Numbered from the stretch's first letter, positions 11,260-24,173 are shown. The stretch is 64,000 bases of DNA from Pisolithus tinctorius (GCA_024663395.1 JANFAH010000003.1:4154001-4218000); one strand, 5' to 3'. The notes: generated from the sequence alone by a model not told the origin. Program-made: numbers and translations.

Positions 11260-13600
11260 TAACGTAATAGATCTCCTGACATAGTCCCCCAGGACAGCAC
11301 GCACTTTTTAGAATTGTATTGAAGTGGCCCTTGCAACTGCACGGCTTAATACAACACGTAAGGGAGGTGGAAGGAAAGCCAAATACATGAAAACTTTCAA
11401 GTCATCACCTTTACTATGCATGGCGTGGAACCTTGAGGCTTTACTACGAAGTTTCTGGAGCAGCGTGGGACACGACGAATATTAACTCCGCACAGTCGTA
11501 GCGTGGGCCGCCGTGGGTCTGGTGTCTAAGTAGCTCCTCAAACGCCAATTCACGGAGCAGCTTGGTGATTGCTGCATTGTGTTCGCAAGAAGCAGGAAAG
11601 CATACACGACTGTCTTCGGTAGTGACACACTGCATGTAAAATTATTTACATAAGAAAACCCATAGCAGACCCAAACGAAGGTATTGATACCACGTCGTCG
11701 TGATGAGGGCTGTTATAGAATGAAGATAATGGTAAAAAAAATTCACGAGCTGTTTGGCACCTGCAGCATACAAAACTGCCGCTGCACTCGCTTGTATTTA
11801 CAAGAGATTCGTGCTCAAATGGGTCGAGGACGTATTCATATATTTGTATTTCTGTTCCGGGAGCCCAACGAGACCATGGAACGACAGTTTTCAAAGATAT
11901 CAGGATTAGACAGGTGAGCTACGGAGAGATATATTCACCGGTTCAGCATAAGCACGTGCGACACGCTCTCCTTTCTTGCGGAACCGTTCGCTTATTACCG
12001 CCGTCAACCTGTAATATCTCTGGGGCGGATCAGGGGAGTTGACAAGGGGCTAATGTATCAACATAAGCCTCAGGACATAGCATAAGCTCCACCAAACTTA
12101 CCTTCTCAATGGGTTGTTCTTTGGTTGACCTCGACCCAATTTCCCTTACAAAGATGTGCTCCGACGACACCTGATCAGCGGCATGTTGCTGGATGGCCAA
12201 AATCGCGTGTGTTCTCAAAAGGTTGTCAGATTTACGCCTCATATCCATGGGAGACCTTTTGCTTTCCAAAGACAAGGTATCCGTCCGCAGAATATCGGAG
12301 TCACTGTAAGCACTCCCCAATAGGCGAATGTCCTCTTCCAGCACACCATTAGAGTCCTAAAGTTCAGTGTTGAAGAGCCATCGCGAACAAGTACGAATAA
12401 AACTCATATTTGTAGCAGGAGGAGAGCCATACAGGCCATCAAACGGACACAGCCTTGTATTAGCACCTCTCGGCCTATCGACTACACTCAACATCCAGGG
12501 GAATTCGAGATCAGGCTACACAAAATCCTCAACTCGGGACCTCAGTAACCTAACGAAACCCAAAATTTTTCGGATATCTGGGAGTGGTTGGAATACGGGC
12601 GACTCCTCAGGAAGGAGGTCATCCAAGGTTGACGGTCCCTATTGAGTTTAAATAGTGAGTGTATAAATACGGTCACCGTGGAAGTCCGCACCAGCGCCAA
12701 CGGAGGTAGAGATGGGGGTTAGGATCGATCCTTCATGGATTCCAGAGTATCAGAGAATGTCGCAGTTGCCACAGAGAGGTAAGCGTAGCATACGGTTGAT
12801 ATAGGACTAGTGGTTCTTTCGGTAGAGGCGGCAGAACAGGGGTGTGGTGCACGAAGCTAATGGTCCAGATGGTCCAGTAAGCTACCCCAAGGGTCGAACG
12901 ACTACGCATGTTCAGCATTCCAATAGGAAAAAGAGAAAAACGACTGACCTCGACTTCTGTGAGATTACCGAGCTAGTTGACCGGGAATGCATGCTGATAT
13001 TGAACAAGCTCCGCAATCCAATCCCACTAGGAGAATCTCCAGTGCAGTTGATCGCATTAGCAGTGTGGGCTCCGTCACTTCGTTAATTCGCTGCTGATAC
13101 TGCTGGAAAGGAGACGGTCCTTGGCCAGAAAGGGCGTTGCATGAGGATAATGATGGTGAACTGCCGAGCGTGGAGCTTTGTCGTGACTCAGCAGCTGTTC
13201 ACTCTACATGCACTGGTGCAATAGAACGTTCCGAATCCACAGCTTGCGTGGTTTGGGCGCTTTCAGTCATCCCTCTGGACTACGTAGAGCCAGGAGCAAT
13301 AAACAAAAGCGTGAGACCTTCTCAACCTTTCTAGTGGACTTAAGGCAGAAGAGACGGAACTCGTGTCGATTGTGGAGAAGGCAGAGAGCAGTGCAGGAGG
13401 GCAGAGAGATGAGTTCATGGTTAAGATGCCAATGGTCGATGACGACGTCAAGATAACGCTGACACTGCACGTTGCATAGGTTACAATGAGCGCGCCCATA
13501 CCATAAGATGTTGCTGTATGCCACGACCTGGAAATGATCGCGTACTAAGTTCTGCGGAGGGGGGCCGTGGGTTCATTTGATGGTCGTAACCGCTGATTTG
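11260..13600. other. Stretch with only weak coding hints
   Basis: Short frames occur at 11646-11894 (-), 12030-12344 (-), 12844-13086 (+) and 13137-13334 (+). A plus-strand run near 13340-13470 reads LKAEETELVSIVEKAESS and ends in a stop after VKITLTLHVA, so it could be the last exon of an unrecognised gene. I cannot chain the pieces or name a domain. Confidence 0.35.
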
Positions 13601-13960
13601 AATATCCTGAGGCGATTTCGATACGCCGAATGACTGAGTGTCCCATGCACGAAAGGGGATGCCCTTTGATCATCCTATGCGAAGCAAATGTCATTCGAGT
13701 ATCGGATCTTCTGACCTGGATATGCTTACACCGCGAGCAAGTGGAAACGAACGCCGGCAGTCCCAGTTTACAACCTGTGTGGAACTTCTATCATATCGAG
13801 TTAGTAGCATCAAGGTTCTACATATGTACGTGGGACCCCTCGGAAACAGTTCATGGAACAAAGGAGGCTGCAATGCGCGTGGTACTATACTACGACCCTA
13901 CAGAACTAGGACTATCTCTAGGACACACCTGTGACCAGGAACGCGCTGACAAGCTGCGAG
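13600..13960 (+). repeat. Dispersed repeat R2, copy b
   Basis: Matches R2 copy a around CCCTTTG..CATCCTATGCGAAGCA and the TCGAGTATCGGATCTTC block, and matches copy c at 20.86-21.33 kb. A 138-codon frame (13630-14046) crosses it but has no recognisable domain. Confidence 0.55.
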
Positions 13961-14880
13961 CAATTCGACCGAGTTCGAGTTTCCTTGAAAACCACATCGA
14001 TAACCGTAGCAAGTCGGTGGAATATTATAACGAAACGAGAGAGTAACGCAAAAATATCGCGGGAGAAGTCGAGGGAAAACGCGAACGAGTCAACTTAGCA
14101 TGCGGCGAATAAAAATATGCAACTACACTGTTCAAATCATGGAATTGAAGCTTCCTAACATTCCATCATAGTGTGTAGGGTTTCAACCCAACGTTGACAG
14201 TATGTTCTTGGGTTTATTTGTCTCATGACAGACCATATTTATCCCTACTGCTTTTACTTACCCCGCTCGTCTACGTTGACACTTTGTACCTATCCTCTAC
14301 AATATAAAAGGGCCTGTAAACCGTAGCGTACGGAGACTTCTTTCCCTACAAGAAATACAGACCGCATAAGTCTGGATGGCCTGTAGTGTGCTTTAAGACA
14401 GTCTTGTGTCTGCGTTGCGAGTATTACATAAAACTTTGCATCGACGCCACATAGTGCCTCTCCCAAAGTATCCACGTATCGCTGGCCTGCATTATCCCTC
14501 GTTTGCATTGAACAGGTCTACCTGTCTGGGGCTTGCCACCGCGAGCGATTTCAATTTCAGTGCCTCAACATGGAACCACGCATTGACTTCCTTTTCTGAA
14601 AGACCCAAAGTAGGTATTTGACTTGACACCTCACATGATAGTTGCGTCTCCTACGTGGAGGCCTGCTGTGGCTAACTTTTCTTTTCGCTACTTTTTGACA
14701 GATAATTGGACGAAGGATTTAGGTTTTGTCACTCGACACCTCACCCGTACTCGTGGCACGCGTCATGTGAGACCGGAAAATTTGGGCACCCATGGTTGTG
14801 CGGTAAATGTGTGAATCATCCATCGCCTCAGGACTACTGCACTCTTACCGTTGAAGCTGTAGGCCAAACGCTGCGGGTCG
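13960..14880. other. Stretch without a recognised gene
   Basis: AT-richer sequence with short frames only (14290-14508, 14406-14814). Nothing supported. Confidence 0.4.
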
Positions 14881-15352
14881 GTGCCACCGGTATGCGTGGA
14901 CGCTAAGATCGGCCTCTCGTCCGCGGTCAGCATCTAAACAAGATAGTCGGTATTTGGAGTCCGAGCAGGCTACACTGCATACCTGTTGCAGCTGCGCCGA
15001 CCTTGTTTTCAAAGGGGGGGGCATTGTGAACTGACATTTTGTGGGGGACCTTCACAGATGTGTGTGGGAAACGAGATCATCACTTCCAAATCGCTTCTCT
15101 GCCTTTCAAACTGCCGCGTGTCCAGTATCCGTGGAAACTGCCCAATAGCGGGATGGTATCGACACAACCTACATGAATCATTTAGGCGCACCCCTCATTC
15201 GAGAGAATATGGAATAGTTGTGACGGGTCCCCTATGGCCAGTGGAAGCTATTTGAAACTATTTGATAGTCTGGAAGTAGTAGGTGGAGATCTAGGTCGGA
15301 GAGCTATTCTTGCACTATTTAACCTCCCACCCTTGTCTTCATCCATACGATC

Positions 15353-17535
15353 ATGGACCCGTCTTCTTTACTCGAACGTATCCACGACCACCTGCTAGCG
15401 GCGACTCGCTCAGTCACTCCACTCGACTTCGCAGCAGTTATTGCTGCCATCTGGGCACTTCGTGGTGCCGTTCGAGCTGCCCGAGGCTCCATCAAGACCA
15501 CTAGACTTCACGGGCCCCCCGGAGCCGACCTCATATTTGGCGCATCTAAGCAAATTATTCAATCACCAGATATTGGAGCATTATACGAAGCTTGGACTAA
15601 GGAATATGGTGCAGTTTACGCTGTCCCAACTACCCTAGGCGGCAAGAAGATCATGCTATGTGACCCAAGGGGACTTGCACACTTCTTTGCCAGGGAATCG
15701 TGGACATATGTACTCCCTGATTCGACTAGATTGTTCTATGAGCAGACCGTGCGTACTATGTTCAGCTTTTGATGGTTCCATCTCATTAGGCTATCCAGTA
15801 CGGACGGGGGGTACTGTGGGCAGAAGGGAAGACCACAAAAGGTAGGCACAGGCGGCCCGCAGGTGGAATTTATTTGTTAAATTTTCGTCTTCAGGCAACG
15901 CAAGGCACTGGCGCCCGCGTTCAGCCAAAGTGCTATAAGGAACATCACTCCTATATTTTACATTTGCGCTCACAAGGTAAGCCCTCCCCTTCTACAATCT
16001 CTCAAATTAAGAGCGAAATTCAGGCGAAATCCGCATGGGAAGCCATGATTGATGCTGGCGGTGGAGATAGTGCTGTCATCGAAGTCCAGAGTTGGTGCGC
16101 TAAATTTTTTCCTCCTTGCAATGATGAGATTCTGAGAGTTGTTAACCAAGGATGAACCATATTTCGCAAGTCGACTTCGTTTTCAGTCACCCGATCCGAT
16201 CTAACCGATTGTTCCAGACTTGATGGCATCGGGCTTGCAGGATTCTCTCATGATTTCGGTGCTCTCGACGGAAAGTCATCCTCAGTAACCAGGTGTTGGA
16301 CACATTTGTGGCGTCCCCAAACGATCGGCCTTGAATGTTGGTCTCCTCCTGCTTGGACGAGTATTTCCTGTGTTAGGCCACGCGCCGACGGCGAGGACTA
16401 ACCTAATTGGGGAGCTGCAAAGAAGTTTGGAAGATATCTCGATGAAATTGCTAGTGAAGATGAAGAAGGAGAAGGAAGAAGAGTTCTTGATGAGAAAGAG
16501 GAGAAGTCGATCATTGGAGTGCTGTGTACGTTTCATTATCACTTCGTGAGATCGCCCTCTCAAACATATTACGCAAAGTGAAAGCCAACGACCCGAACTC
16601 TGACATTTATCTGACTCACGCGGAGGTTCTGGCGCAAGTGAGTAAACAGAACTCTTACTACTGGGCGTATTTACTTACCTCCGCTTACAGATGAGAGGTC
16701 TGCTTATAGTTGGTTACGAAACGATGGCTGGTAAGTTGTCCTTTAGTTCATGCCTCATTGCCGGTTAATCAAGGGTTGCAGTTACTCTGACGTTCGCATT
16801 ACTTGACTTGGCGGGGAACCCCGACATACAAAACAAGCTACGACAGGAACTCGTGATGTTTGGTGAGGAACCGACGTACGATCAGCTGCAGAGCAGTTTA
16901 CCTTACCTCGATGCTGTGATCCATGAAACCTTGCGAGTCCATCCTGCCCTGATAGACATCGTTCGCGTGGTGCGTCTATGATAAGTGAGGTCGAATTTCT
17001 TGGTCTAAGGTCACTTTTCCAGGCGATGGAGGATGATGTTATCCCACTCTCAGAACCCCTCGCCACTGAGTCCGGCGAAGTCGTCAATAGCATCACCGTA
17101 GCACGCGGCACTCAAATCGGTATAGCTATCTCCTGCATCAACAGATCTACCAGACTGTGGGGAGAAGATGCAATGGATTTCCGTCCAGAACGGTGGCTGG
17201 AAAAGATGGTATTCCGAAGAAGGCGCAAGATATTCAGGCATACCGACACATATTGACGTTTGTGGATGGCCAGGGACTTGCATCGGCAAGGGTTTTGCGC
17301 TGGTTCAGTTGAAGGTATGCCTTCTCCGCTGCGTTCGGGTGATCAGTGATCCGATCGATCACTAAATAACCTCTTCAAAGGCGGTCATGTCAGTGCTAGT
17401 GAGAAACTTTGTGTTTGAGATGAGAGACGGACCCGATACGAGAGTGGAACTTAGCAGGGGTTTGTTGCTCAGGCCCAGGATAGCTGGGGAGCAGGGCATT
17501 GACGTCCCGTTGCGCGTGCGCCGGTACGAAGGATG
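15353..17535 (+). pseudogene. Cytochrome P450, tandem copy 1 (frameshifted)
   Basis: Same exon plan as the intact copy at 18516-20698. Exon 1 (15353-15748) matches it in length at 396 bases. Conserved parts include MNHIS..LDGIGLAGF, a degenerate I-helix near IVGYETMA, the ExxR motif in HETLR, and FRPERW. Compared base by base with copy 2, it has a 2-base gain near 15828, a 1-base loss in an A run at 17201 and a 1-base loss near 17268. The last falls inside the heme-binding loop, where copy 2 reads FMEGPRICVG and this copy reads through to GTCIG in another frame, also losing the conserved Arg. One splice donor is GC instead of GT (after the MNHIS mini-exon). It is almost surely a dead copy, because the heme loop and the exon 2 frame are lost. 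Confidence 0.85.
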
Positions 17536-17629
17536 ATCGATGATGTATGTTATCGATGGATCGCGGAGAACACCTCAGCAATCAGTGGGCAAAGCAAAGA
17601 CAGGAAAGATACGTGAGCGATAGAACGGC

Positions 17630-17690
17630 GTTGGTCGAGCATACTTTGCAAGTGTATCATCTGCCTGAATATATAAAGGAGCCTGGGCGA
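17630..17690 (+). promoter_or_regulatory. TATA-type promoter-like block, copy 1
   Basis: Contains TTGGTCGAGCATACTTTGC and, about 25 bases on, GAATATATAAAGGAGCC. The same arrangement recurs near 20.82, 25.93 and 31.18 kb. TATATAAA on the plus strand suggests a core promoter, but no intact gene follows directly. Confidence 0.45.
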
Positions 17691-18515
17691 AACTGACGAC
17701 TATGGGAACGTGTTCAGTGGATGATGCAAGATCCGAAGCTTGAAGGTTGAAGTATGAGCGGATATTGTTGTCCGTACACGCTTCGACGCCAACGGTATCA
17801 TATATCAACCTCATGAGCTATCCCGCAATTGGCTAACCTGTGCACTTCAACTGTTAAGTGTACATTTTAACAAACCCGCAGCTTCCCCCTGACACGTCCC
17901 GGAACGATCGAGCATTAAGTTCTTGGGGTAATAGGCCTTAGGTTCATGGGAAGGTCGCAGCTGCATCCGGTGGCCTCAGGCCTAATACTGTACCCGTACC
18001 CGTCAAACCCGTAGGACAAATACCGCGATGTCTACACACGCTAATCTAATAGATTGGCCTCCCTGTCCGCAGTCAGCATCTAGGCAAGATAGCTGGTATT
18101 TGGAGTGCAGGCGGGCTGCGCTGCATACATGTTGTAGCTGAGCCGACCTTTTTTCCATGGAGGGGCATTTGTGAACTGACATTTTCACAGGTGTGTCATG
18201 GGACGAGATTATCACTTTCAAGCTGCCACGTGTCCCCGCTAATTTGTGGAAACCGTGATCAATAGTAGCCTCCTGAAAGTCAGGTCAGACACACGCGGTG
18301 CTTCGAATGCATGCATGAAGCATTCCGTTGGACTGTATTAACGACAAGGTGCGCCACTTATTCGAGAGAATGTGGGAGCAGCCGTCACAACCCCCATTGA
18401 CAGTTATAATATTTGATGGTCCGGCACTACGTGCATGTTGGCCAGACGGAGATGTCGGTCGCAGAGTTATTATTGCACTATTTAACCTCTCATCTTTCTC
18501 TTCATCCACACAACC

Positions 18516-20698
18516 ATGGACCCGTCTTCTTTATTCGAAAGTATCTACGACTACCTGCTGGCAGTGACTCGCTCAGCCACTCCGCTCGACTTTGCAGCAG
18601 TCATTGCTGCCATCTGGGCACTTCGTGGTGCCGTTCGAGCTGTTCAAGGTTCCTTCAAGACTACTAGACTTCGCGGACCGCCCGGAGCCGACCTCATATT
18701 TGGCGCATCTAAGCAAATTGCCCAATCACCAGATACCGGAGCATTATACGAAGCTTGGACCAAGAAATATGGTGCAGCTTACGTTGTCCCCACTACCCTA
18801 GGCGGCAAGAAGATCATGCTATGTGACCCAAGGGCACTTGCACACTTCTTTGCCAGAGAATCATGGACGTATGTATTCACTGATTCCACCAGATTGTTCT
18901 ATGAACAGACCGTGTGTACTATGTTCAGCGTTTGATGGCCTCGTTTCTCATTATTCCGTTCAGTTTGGGCGGGGGGTACTGTGGGCAGAAGGAGACCACA
19001 AGAGGTAGGTACAGGCGGCCTGCAGGTGGAAGTTATTTGTTAAATTTTCGTCTTCAGGCAACGCAAGGCGCTGGCGCCTGCGTTCAGCCAGGGTGCTGTA
19101 AGGAACCTCACTCCTATCTTTTACATTTGTGCTCACAAGGTAAGCCCTCCCCTCTCTACTGCCTCTCGGATTAAGAACGACAATCCAGGCGAAATCCGCA
19201 TGGGAAGCCACGATTGATGCTGGCGGTGGAGATAGTGCTGTCATCGAAGTCCAGAGTTGGTGCGCTGAATTTATCCTCCCCGCAACGACGGGATGCTGAG
19301 GAGTTGTCAATCAAGGATGAACCATATTTCGTAAGTTAATTTCGTTTTCAGTCACCCAATCCGATTTAACCGATTGTTCCAGACTTGATGGGATCGGGCT
19401 TGCAGGATTCTCTCATGATTTCGGTGCTCTCGACGGCAAATCATCTTCAGTAACCAAGGTGTTGGACACATTTGTGGCGTCCCCCAAACGATCGGCCCTG
19501 AGTGTTGGTCTCCTCCTGCTTGGACGAGTATTTCCTGTCTTGGGCTACGCACCGACAGCGAGGACTAACCTACTGGGTGAGCTGCAAAGATGTATGGAAG
19601 ATATCTCTATGGAATTGCTAGCAAAGGTGAAGAAGGAGAAGGAAGAAGGAGTTCTTGATGAGAAAGAGAAGTCGATCATTGGAGTGCTGTGTACGTTTCA
19701 TTATCACTACGTGAGATCACCTTCTCAAACATATTACGCAAAGTGAAAGCCAACGACTCGAACTCTGACATTTATCTGACTCACGCGGAGGTTCTGGCAC
19801 AAGTGAGTGAGCAGAACTTTCACTGCCGGGTGTATTTGCTTTTTTCTTCCATCTATAGATGAGAGGTCTACTTATAGTTGGTTACGAAACGATGTCTAGT
19901 AAGTTATCCCTTAGTTCACGCCTCATGGGTTAAAAATCAAGGCTTGCAGTTACTTTGACGTGGGCATTACTTGAGCTGGCTGGGAACCCCGACATACAAA
20001 ACAAGTTACGACAGGAACTCGTGATGTTTGGTGAAGAACCGACGTACGATCAGTTGCAAAGCAGTCTACCGTACCTTGACGCTGTGTTGCATGAAACCTT
20101 GCGAGTTCATCCTGCTCTGATAGACATCGTTCGTGTGGTGAGTCTAGTGACAAGTGAAGTCGTATTTCTTGGTCTAAGGTCACTTTTCCAGGCAACGGAG
20201 GATGACATTATCCCACTATCAGAACTCCTCATCACTGAGTCCGGCGAAGTTGTTAATAGCATCACCGTGGCTCGTGGCACTCATATTGGTATACCTGTCT
20301 CCTGTGTCAACAGATCTACCAGACTATGGGGAGAAGATGCAATGGATTTCCGTCCAGAACGGTGGTTGGAAAAAGATGGTATTCCGAAGAAGGCGCAGGA
20401 TATTCAGGCATACCGACACATATTGACGTTTATGGAAGGGCCAAGGATTTGCGTTGGCAAGGGTTTTGCGCTGACTGAGTTCAAGGTGCGCCTTCTCCGC
20501 TGCGTTCGGGCGATCAGCGATTACTAATTAATCTCTCCCAAGGCGGTTATGTCTGTGCTAGTGAGGAATTTTGTTTTTGAGATGAGAGACGGACCCGATA
20601 CGAGAGTGGAACTTAGCAGAGGATTGCTGCTTAGGCCCAGAATAGTTGGGGAACAGGGCATTAACGTGCCATTGCGTGTGCGCCGGTACGAAGGATGA
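18516..20698 (+). CDS. Cytochrome P450 monooxygenase, tandem copy 2 (apparently intact)
   Basis: Heme-thiolate monooxygenase, expected to be anchored in the ER membrane by its hydrophobic N-terminus (FAAVIAAIWALRGAV). Exons with regular GT..AG introns join in frame, including 18516-18911 and 18964-19004, then a segment beginning QRKALAPAFSQGAVRNLTP. A 14-base mini-exon encodes MNHIS, and the rest runs to a TGA at 20696. Visible P450 marks are a diverged I-helix at GLLIVGYETMS, the K-helix ExxR in HETLR, FRPERW, and the heme loop FMEGPRICVGKGF with the axial Cys. About 530 residues, normal for the class. TATA-like CTATTTAAC lies about 35 bases upstream of the ATG. Substrate unknown, and no biosynthetic cluster partners lie nearby. 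Confidence 0.88.
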
Positions 20699-20794
20699 TC
20701 GATTATGCATGTTACGGGTGGATCGCTTGTTACGAGAACGCCCGGTAATCAGCGGGCAAAGCAAAGACAGAAGAGTGAGAAAATGACATTGGTC

Positions 20795-20840
20795 GAGCAT
20801 ACTTAGCGGGTGTCTTTCCTTGAGTATAAAAAGGAGTCTC
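20795..20840 (+). promoter_or_regulatory. TATA-type promoter-like block, copy 2
   Basis: TTGGTCGAGCATACTTAGC followed by GAGTATAAAAAGGAGTC. Matches the block near 17.66 kb, as expected from the tandem duplication. Repeat R2 follows. Confidence 0.45.
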
Positions 20841-20859
20841 GGTGAAACCGGCAACGTGG

Positions 20860-21400
20860 TTCGGGGGACTTGGAATTGATCGAGTACTTCTGCAGATCCT
20901 GGCCTTGGGTTCAGTTTCGTGACTGCGGACGAACATCTCGAAATGGTTTAAATATGAAGAATGACTTGGTGCCCGACCGTAAGTGACGCCTGTTTATCGT
21001 CCTCCTAGTGCGAAGCAGAGAACACTCGAGTATCAGACCCAGACATCCTCATGTCGAAAGCAAGTACTCACCCGAGATACAACGACCTCTGGCAGTCACG
21101 GTTTCTGTTCTGTGTAGAATATCTAAGTACTTACTGCATCGGGTCAATGATCGAAGTTCTAGTCAGAATATTGATGTTGCAACACGTCGTCATTCATGCG
21201 AGCCTCAGAACAGCTCTCCACAGGACAGGCATTGGAAGTTGCAATGTATTACGGCCTTACCTAACTGGGGGCACAGGCACGAAAGTACGAATATCCTTGC
21301 AGAGCATTGAACTTTCGAGCCGGACAATATCAAGGTGCCAGTCGGACTTCACCGTTGCAAGGAAGCTGTTGGAGCATTGAACTCTAGGGATCAGCGCTTA
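20860..21400 (+). repeat. Dispersed repeat R2, copy c
   Basis: Shares GGACGAACATCTCGA and the CGAAGCAGAG..CTCGAGTATCAGA blocks with copies a and b. It leads directly into repeat R1a. Frames of 100 and 109 codons cross it but overlap each other and show no domain. Confidence 0.55.
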
Positions 21401-22960
21401 TGTCACGGGAGTGATCACCAAACTTCCTTTTCACGCAGGAGGGTGGTCCTGAAACGGATCCCTCACCTTCAGCCTATGACGTTCCATGACTAAACACAGC
21501 AAGAAAGTGGAACATGGATAGAGGTACACATACTACCAGTACATCATAATGACGGTAACACAAAAAGAGCGAAGAGGGCATGTGGAAGCGAACCTACTGA
21601 ACGTGTGAAGTATAAACTGCTAACAAGGGCGTCAGGGCGCGGAGCCTTGGAAACTACCCAAATAGAGTGCAACAACCTCCAGCCCCATCCTCGCTGGCTG
21701 TGACCATGCTTTGACCATCATCAGGAAACGGGACATACTCGCAAGGAGGGGAAGGATTCGTCGGTCGACTTCGACCGCCAGTTGATGCGACCACTATCTG
21801 CTACATAACTCGAGGTTAGTGATGATGCCACAACTGAGAGGAATGATACAGCATTAACCTCTGCGCACTGTGCAGGCGCAATGCAAATGGCCTTCTGGGT
21901 GAGAGGTAGCTTGTCCTCACCCGGAACCAAGTCGCCGAATTCTCCTGAAGGTGGAAACTAAGGTCAGATCATCACTGTTCTGTTGCTTCTCGGACAGAGG
22001 TTGGGCTGGCATTTTGGGGGGCATGTTTCCTGGTACGCGAACTGCAGCAGGCTAGAAATCCCAGGTTTTGAACATAATGTAATAGCCTCCTTGCACGACC
22101 TACCGTGGTGGGCTTTGCCCCGAACGAATGTCCACCTCATTCGTATTTTCATTCCAGAGATGCAGACCTCCTGAGGAAATGGACTACTCCTCCTAAGCAG
22201 CCAAGAATAACTTAGTCGTGGTTAAGCACTTACATTCATGATTCTCCCGTAGAAAGACGGTAGCCCGCGACATTCGCCCCGCCTGCTCTATCTTGAACAT
22301 CCACGCGACCCGTGTGAGTACTGCACTGTGGGTCGTAACGAACATCATGAAAAATGCTTCTCTTTCCATGATAACAATAAATCGGACAGTACTAACCGAA
22401 ACTAGCGAAGCCATAGAGACTGCGTTGGATTCCACGACGACGTCCTCCGATAACTTGCGTCTTTCTTCAGCTGCATCTAGCAGCCAGGGCACATGAATAG
22501 TTGTCTGCGAAAAACATTGAGTAGAAGAGGACCGCGGTAAACAGAACATCTCACATCGATAGATTCGATCGGAGGAAGCCTCATGTCAGACATTGACCGC
22601 TCATCAGGAAGAAGTAATTTCTTGATAGATGGACCCTGCCAAAGTGATTCCACGTGTGCTCTCACTTCTTACGTGTATTAATTACTTACAGTGTCTATGC
22701 GAGGCAATATTGGTGACTCGGAAGCGGTTCTTAACACAGAGGAATTGTGTTGGTAGGAGAAGAGCATAGCCACTATAATGAAGGCGACCCACCTGGTGAT
22801 GGGGGTGTCACTACTTGAACTCTGTGACCATATGCGATTAAGCTGAGAGGATGTCAGTGATGGTCACCACAAGAGTACCAATGCACGCACGATGGCAATA
22901 AACTTTTGAAGTGAGTCGTGTTGGAGCGTGGGTGCATTAATCACACACTGGGACCCAATT
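21340..22960 (-). repeat. Dispersed repeat family R1, copy a (decayed gene family on minus strand)
   Basis: R1 occurs three times (here, 24.39-25.81 kb and 29.79-30.72 kb), each diverged. Shared landmarks on the plus strand include CTAAACACAGCAAG, GACCACTATCTG, TGAACATCCACG and TTTCCATGATAACAATAA. On the minus strand the copies preserve exon-like peptides: KKLLLPDERSMSDMRLPPIE, EERRKLSEDVV, and RVAWMFKIEQAG at splice-like borders. This points to an old multi-exon gene family that is now broken. I do not recognise the protein. Confidence 0.6.
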
Positions 22961-22969
22961 CTCCTCACC

Positions 22970-24130
22970 GCAGAGAAACATATACCCCATACTTTATAGC
23001 CTGTGTGGGCTGAATCGTGATGGGGATTCCATGTCCCGAATGGGTATGGGTTATCACCAAGTTGATTGATTGAGTTGAATTGAGCTAAAACCGATTCGGA
23101 GGAAATAGATAGATCTTCGGGCGTGCGCCGTGGTATTTTTTTTGATGACGCTGTAGTTGCCCAAGGCTCAGGTACATCTTGATAGGACGTGTAAGAGTAG
23201 TGCAGGTGCCGGCTCCCTCCGGCAGCAAACATCCAGCCGAGCAGCAGCCTGAGCACCTTCCCATCACCTTTCTTCTGACAGCCACCTGCCAGCAGGCTCG
23301 TCGCCTCCCCCTCAATTGTTTCGCCCACCCTCCGCACCCTCTTTTATGTATGCCATAAACACCTGTCCGTAATTAAAATTCGAATATCATTTCTTTCTGT
23401 CCCTAAGTAACTGCTACGTACGCATATTGGGCACCACAGCCTCTATTCACTATTGTGCACGGCCTGCCGGTCAGAGCAAGCAGGTGACATGCCCCCCAGC
23501 GGCTCCGCCTGCTTCACCTCCACCGAGCTATCGCTCGGCCCAACCCAACCACCGTCAGGCTTTAGTGCGACATGCGCGAGACGAAGCTGGATGAAAGTAA
23601 CTTCGTGCACAGTTTCGTCATACCTGGCCAGGTGACACCATTGGCGATGAAACAGACACTGGTACCAGCGTGACACGACCGTGATACCCCTACTTACCAC
23701 CCTTCTGTCACATTTGATGAATGTAGGGGATGTGCCCAAGGTGGCCGACTACCAAATCCAGCAGGTGTACTGCGCATCCCCTACCATGTACCTGAGCGTG
23801 ACCGTCTGGCTTTCCAATGAATGCTTCTTGATAGCATAACTTTCTCCCTGTAAACTGTAAATTTGGATGCCTGGATTGGACTAGATCTCTGGTACGAGTG
23901 ACTAGTCACCGTAAAAATAGGTCAGATATTGCTCTGGTGCTTTGGCACCTTGAACAACATCGATGTCCTGTAACTAAGCGTTTCATCTACATGTATTCAC
24001 CCCACTATAAGATTTCAGCATCAAAAATATAAATATTTTAATTGTGATTTGTTGGCTCTGTAGCTACGGCTATTTTGTGTGTAGTATCACTAGACTAGAC
24101 AGTAAATAAATGGATTTAGCATAGTCCCGG
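22970..24130. other. Stretch without a recognised gene
   Basis: Short frames (22864-23337 and 23443-23739, minus) are low in complexity or run into repeat R1 and have no recognisable domain. The sequence from 24.0 to 24.12 kb is AT-rich. Confidence 0.4.
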
Positions 24131-24143
24131 CTCAGCTTGTGAG

Positions 24144-24173
24144 GGCTCATGGTCTCGGGCCGAGCCATGAGCC
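24144..24173. repeat. Near-perfect 30-base hairpin
   Basis: GGCTCATGG, then T, CTCGG, a single G, CCGAG, and CCATGAGCC. This gives 14 paired bases in each arm with one bulged T and a 1-base centre. A further GCTCGGCTCGGGC run follows at about 24.20 kb. It may be the core of a small non-autonomous element, but no flanking duplication is clear. Confidence 0.7.

Larger units (their letters stand above)
14890..17700 (+). repeat. Tandem duplication unit 1 (P450 block)
   Basis: Similar to unit 2 at about 18.05-20.85 kb, with the two ATG codons 3,163 bases apart. The similarity includes upstream sequence (CAGCATCTAAACAAGATAG here against CAGCATCTAGGCAAGATAG in unit 2), the whole P450 gene with its introns, and downstream DNA reaching a TATA-type block near 17.67 kb. 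Confidence 0.85.
18050..20850 (+). repeat. Tandem duplication unit 2 (P450 block)
   Basis: Second unit of the duplication. It matches unit 1 from about 160 bases into the upstream region through the P450 gene and on to a TATA-type block (GAGTATAAAAAGGAG) near 20.83 kb. Confidence 0.85.

Noticed and set aside
22864..23337. 157-codon minus-strand frame
   Set aside because: It overlaps the end of repeat R1a and shows no domain. Its start is low in complexity.
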